Below the pieces are notes generated by a model. The model was not told the DNA's origin, ran no database searches, and worked only from the letters and a program-made list of their open reading frames with translations. Both the position numbers and the translations under genes were made by a program. From contig DKUL01000079.1 in the NCBI GenBank assembly GCA_002490665.1, forward strand, positions 7,842 through 33,726: a DNA stretch of 25,885 bases, read 5' to 3'. Below, piece by piece: positions 23,621 to 25,885 of the stretch; position 1 is the stretch's first letter; the number at the start of each line of letters is the position of its first letter. The stretch comes from Lachnospiraceae bacterium UBA7205. GTDB taxonomy: Bacteria; Bacillota; Clostridia; Lachnospirales; Lachnospiraceae.

Positions 23621-24481
23621 ATGCAGCAGCATATTTTATATAGTATTATCGTAGTCTGCCTGAATTCCGGGCAAAGGCTTTGTGATACAATAGAAAGCAT
23701 ATTAAATCAGACATATGGTGATTATGAGGTCATTGTCAAGGACGGCGGTTCGTCGGACGGTTCGGTGGAAAGGCTTATGGAAGTCTGCGATGACAAAAGG
23801 ATTCGTGTGCACACAGGGAAGGACACGGGCATCTATGATGCGATGAACCAGGCGGTAGGGCTGGCGCGGGGAGAATATTACCTGTTTTTAAATACAGGTG
23901 ACAGCTTTTATGATGAGACTGTCCTGGATAAAATAACAAGTGAGATAAAATGGCGTCGGGAAAACGATAAAAATCCGGATGTTATCTATGGAAACCTCTA
24001 TCACAAAGCGCTTCAGAGCGTTATTTATGCGGCGCCTGAGATAAATGATTTCACATGTTATAGAAATGTGCCCTGCCATCAGACCTGCATTTACCACCGT
24101 TCATTGTTTGACACGAGGGGATATCGGCCGGAATATAATGTGCGGGCTGATTATGAGCATTTTCTGTGGTGCTATTATGAAAGAAAAGCACATATATATT
24201 ACATTCCTGTAGTTATTGCGGCATATGAGGGCGGCGGTTATTCGGAGACGAGGGAAAACAGGAAACGTTCTGCCCGTCAGCACCGTGAGATTGTTGTCCG
24301 GTACATGGGCAGGAGGAAGGCGGACAAATACAGACTGATTATGCTGCTGACACTGGCGCCGCTTCGGAGCGCCATGGCAGACAGCAGGCATCTGTCCGCC
24401 ATGTACAATCGGATAAAGACATTCATATACAAAAAATCAGGGGGACACGCGGGTCCTGGTAAGAATGGGGGATTGCTATGA
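23621..24481 (+). CDS. GT2 glycosyltransferase (WcaE-like)
   Basis: This 286-residue GT-A enzyme has YSIIVVCLNSGQRLCDTIES, the donor-binding VKDGGSSDGSVE, the acceptor segment DTGIYDAMNQAVGLARGEY and the NTGD motif (LFLNTGDSFYDE) in the place of DxD, as is usual for the WcaE-like colanic-acid glycosyltransferase group. Further conserved residues include PCHQTCIYHRSLF and YNVRADYEHFLW. AAAGGGG precedes the ATG. The last codon overlaps the start of the next gene (ATGA, 24478-24481), so the two are translationally coupled. It probably adds one sugar of the repeat unit. Confidence 0.9.
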   Translation: MQQHILYSIIVVCLNSGQRLCDTIESILNQTYGDYEVIVKDGGSSDGSVERLMEVCDDKRIRVHTGKDTGIYDAMNQAVGLARGEYYLFLNTGDSFYDETVLDKITSEIKWRRENDKNPDVIYGNLYHKALQSVIYAAPEINDFTCYRNVPCHQTCIYHRSLFDTRGYRPEYNVRADYEHFLWCYYERKAHIYYIPVVIAAYEGGGYSETRENRKRSARQHREIVVRYMGRRKADKYRLIMLLTLAPLRSAMADSRHLSAMYNRIKTFIYKKSGGHAGPGKNGGLL

Positions 24482-25797
24482 GAGTTTTGTGGTTATGTAA
24501 TATTATGCTTCCGTTTATCGCAAAGAGCCTGGGGCAGAAAATCGTTGTGAAGGAAGGGTGGCTTTCCGGCCTTGCCAGCAAGCTCATGGCCAATCAGGAG
24601 AGTAATGACATTACGCTTGCCATCTGCTTTCCGGCATCGGAGAACCTGAATATGGTAAAGGGGGACACTTCGCTGTTTGTGAAGAATAAGGCGCAGGGGA
24701 TAGAATATTATATTTTCAGGGAGGATACGGTTCATCCGGAGCATTATGATGCGGGGCTTGAGGAGAGCCTGGACGCCATAATCAGGGATTTTGAGCCGGA
24801 TCTTGTCCATATCTTCGGCACGGAATATCCGCATACGCTCGCCTGTGTCCGGGCATTTGGGCACCCGGAACGGACACTGATTGGCATACAGGGTCTGTGC
24901 AGCGCCATTGCGGAAGTGTATATGGCTGACCTGCCATACTCGGTGCAGAAGAAAAAGACGTTCCGCGATATTTTGAAAAAGGACGGATTGTTCGACCAGC
25001 AGGCGAAATTTGCAAAGCGCGGCGAATATGAGAAGGAGGCGCTGTCCCTGGTGGGGCATGTCACCGGGAGGACGGACTTTGACAGGGAGATGACAAAGAA
25101 GTATGCCCCGGGTGCAAAGTACCATTTTATGAATGAGACGCTGCGCTCCGACTTTTACCATGACACGTGGAGCATCGACCGGATTGAGCGGTATTCCCTG
25201 TTTCTGAGCCAGGGAAACTATCCGATTAAGGGACTGCATTACGTCATTGATATCCTTCCCGAAATCCTTGAGGAGTTTGAGGAGACGGTCGTTTATGTGG
25301 CTGGGGATGTGATTACTGCAAATGACAGCATCAAGGATAAGATTAAAATATCAGGGTATGGCAAATTCCTCTTAAGCCAGATTAAGAAGCATAAGCTGCA
25401 GGATCATGTGAAGTTTGTCGGGCGCCTGCAGTCGGACAGAATGTGTGCGCGCTTTTTAAAAACGCATGTATTTTTATGCCCGTCCGCCATTGAGAATTCA
25501 CCAAATTCTGTCGGTGAGGCAATGCTTCTGGGGGTTCCGGTTGTGTCTGCCGACGTGGGCGGCGTGCACAATCTGGTCGATGACGGGCGGGACGGAATCC
25601 TCTATCCCAAGGATAAGCCCAAAAGGCTGAAGGATTCGATACTGCGTATTTTTGAGGATGATAAGCTTGCAGTGCTCCTGTCGTCCAACGCGAAAGCGCA
25701 TGCGCTTCGGACGCATGACCCGGACACGAATTACAGGAGACTTTTGGACATTTACCGTGCGATTGTAAACGGCAAAAGTATTTGCTGTTCGCAATGA
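24478..25797 (+). CDS. GT4 family glycosyltransferase
   Basis: This 439-residue GT-B enzyme has an N-terminal acceptor domain with VLWLCNIMLPF and DLVHIFGTEYPHTL, and a C-terminal GT4 donor domain with the strand VKFVGRL. The EX7E motif lies in IENSPNSVGE (Glu339 and Glu347), followed by AMLLGVPVVSADVGGVHNLVDDGRDG. GT4 enzymes use nucleotide-sugar donors and retain configuration. The start overlaps the preceding gene by four bases. It is the last whole gene in the window, followed after about 17 bases by the third copy of the dispersed palindromic element. Further genes of the cluster may lie beyond. Confidence 0.93.
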   Translation: MRVLWLCNIMLPFIAKSLGQKIVVKEGWLSGLASKLMANQESNDITLAICFPASENLNMVKGDTSLFVKNKAQGIEYYIFREDTVHPEHYDAGLEESLDAIIRDFEPDLVHIFGTEYPHTLACVRAFGHPERTLIGIQGLCSAIAEVYMADLPYSVQKKKTFRDILKKDGLFDQQAKFAKRGEYEKEALSLVGHVTGRTDFDREMTKKYAPGAKYHFMNETLRSDFYHDTWSIDRIERYSLFLSQGNYPIKGLHYVIDILPEILEEFEETVVYVAGDVITANDSIKDKIKISGYGKFLLSQIKKHKLQDHVKFVGRLQSDRMCARFLKTHVFLCPSAIENSPNSVGEAMLLGVPVVSADVGGVHNLVDDGRDGILYPKDKPKRLKDSILRIFEDDKLAVLLSSNAKAHALRTHDPDTNYRRLLDIYRAIVNGKSICCSQ

Positions 25798-25814
25798 CGG
25801 ATGTACTGTAATGG

Positions 25815-25885
25815 TAACAGTTCATCCCAGGACTTTGCACTTGCTGCAAAGTCCGTGAAACAGCGTAGTGGCTGAGATGCATCAA
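25815..25885 (+). repeat. Dispersed palindromic element, left half, cut by window end
   Basis: TAACAGTTCATCC (25815-25827), then the perfect 10-base stem GGACTTTGCA/TGCAAAGTCC (25830-25839 with 25845-25854), and finally GTAGTGGCTGAGATGCATCAA at the last bases, match the left half of the complete copy. The stem is conserved while its loop differs (CTTGC here, CTGCGC in the first copy), as expected for a structure under constraint. Confidence 0.85.

Noticed and set aside
24493..25239. 248-codon open frame on the - strand
   Set aside because: Antisense to the GT4 glycosyltransferase gene; no recognisable domain.

Overview
The window reads as chromosomal DNA from a motile, low-to-mid GC Firmicute, most likely a Lachnospiraceae-type Clostridium relative. 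The grounds are B. subtilis-like gene pairs (mbl-flhO-flhP, comF-yvyF, cdaA-cdaR-glmM), strong AGGAGG ribosome binding sites, a Spo0A-type DNA-binding domain and an EpsG-type polysaccharide locus. The genus cannot be fixed from sequence alone. Every gene I support lies on the + strand.

Layout. (1) 59-1224: a membrane-anchored, catalytically degenerate LytM/M23-like protein followed by a bactofilin. (2) 1225-1630: a 406-base promoter region with two sigma-A-like promoters and one sigma-28 (SigD)-like promoter. (3) 1631-4901: mbl (MreB family), two flagellar rod/hook proteins (FlhO, FlhP) and a FlgJ-type rod-binding protein, closed by a rho-independent terminator. Cell-shape actin is therefore apparently co-transcribed with rod genes. 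(4) 5011-8459: recD2, comF and yvyF, opened by a second terminator hairpin directly against the recD2 ribosome binding site. (5) 8490-13435: two uncharacterised membrane proteins leading into cdaA, cdaR and glmM, that is, c-di-AMP synthesis, its regulator and the first committed step of cell-wall amino-sugar synthesis. (6) 13520-13783: ptsH (HPr). (7) 13957-25797: a surface-polysaccharide cluster. It makes nucleotide sugars (rfbD for dTDP-L-rhamnose; gmd and fcl for GDP-L-fucose). It also holds a stand-alone Spo0A C-terminal DNA-binding domain, a polyprenyl-phosphate-type GT2, an initiating WcaJ-type sugar-phosphate transferase, a Wzz-like chain-length protein, an EpsG/Wzy-type polymerase and further glycosyltransferases (GT2 and GT4). 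No flippase (Wzx) is seen, and the cluster may continue past the window.

Three observations stand out. First, a dispersed palindromic element of about 136 bases appears three times (complete at 4337-4472, right half at 13835-13885, left half running off the window at 25815-25885). It has terminal inverted repeats and two strong internal hairpins, and it always lies just downstream of a gene. Second, the Spo0A effector domain has no receiver domain and sits inside the polysaccharide operon. Third, the leader of gmd encodes a 25-residue fragment that looks like the first helix of an XRE-type regulator, probably the remnant of a lost gene. No tRNA, rRNA, CRISPR array, transposase or phage gene was found.
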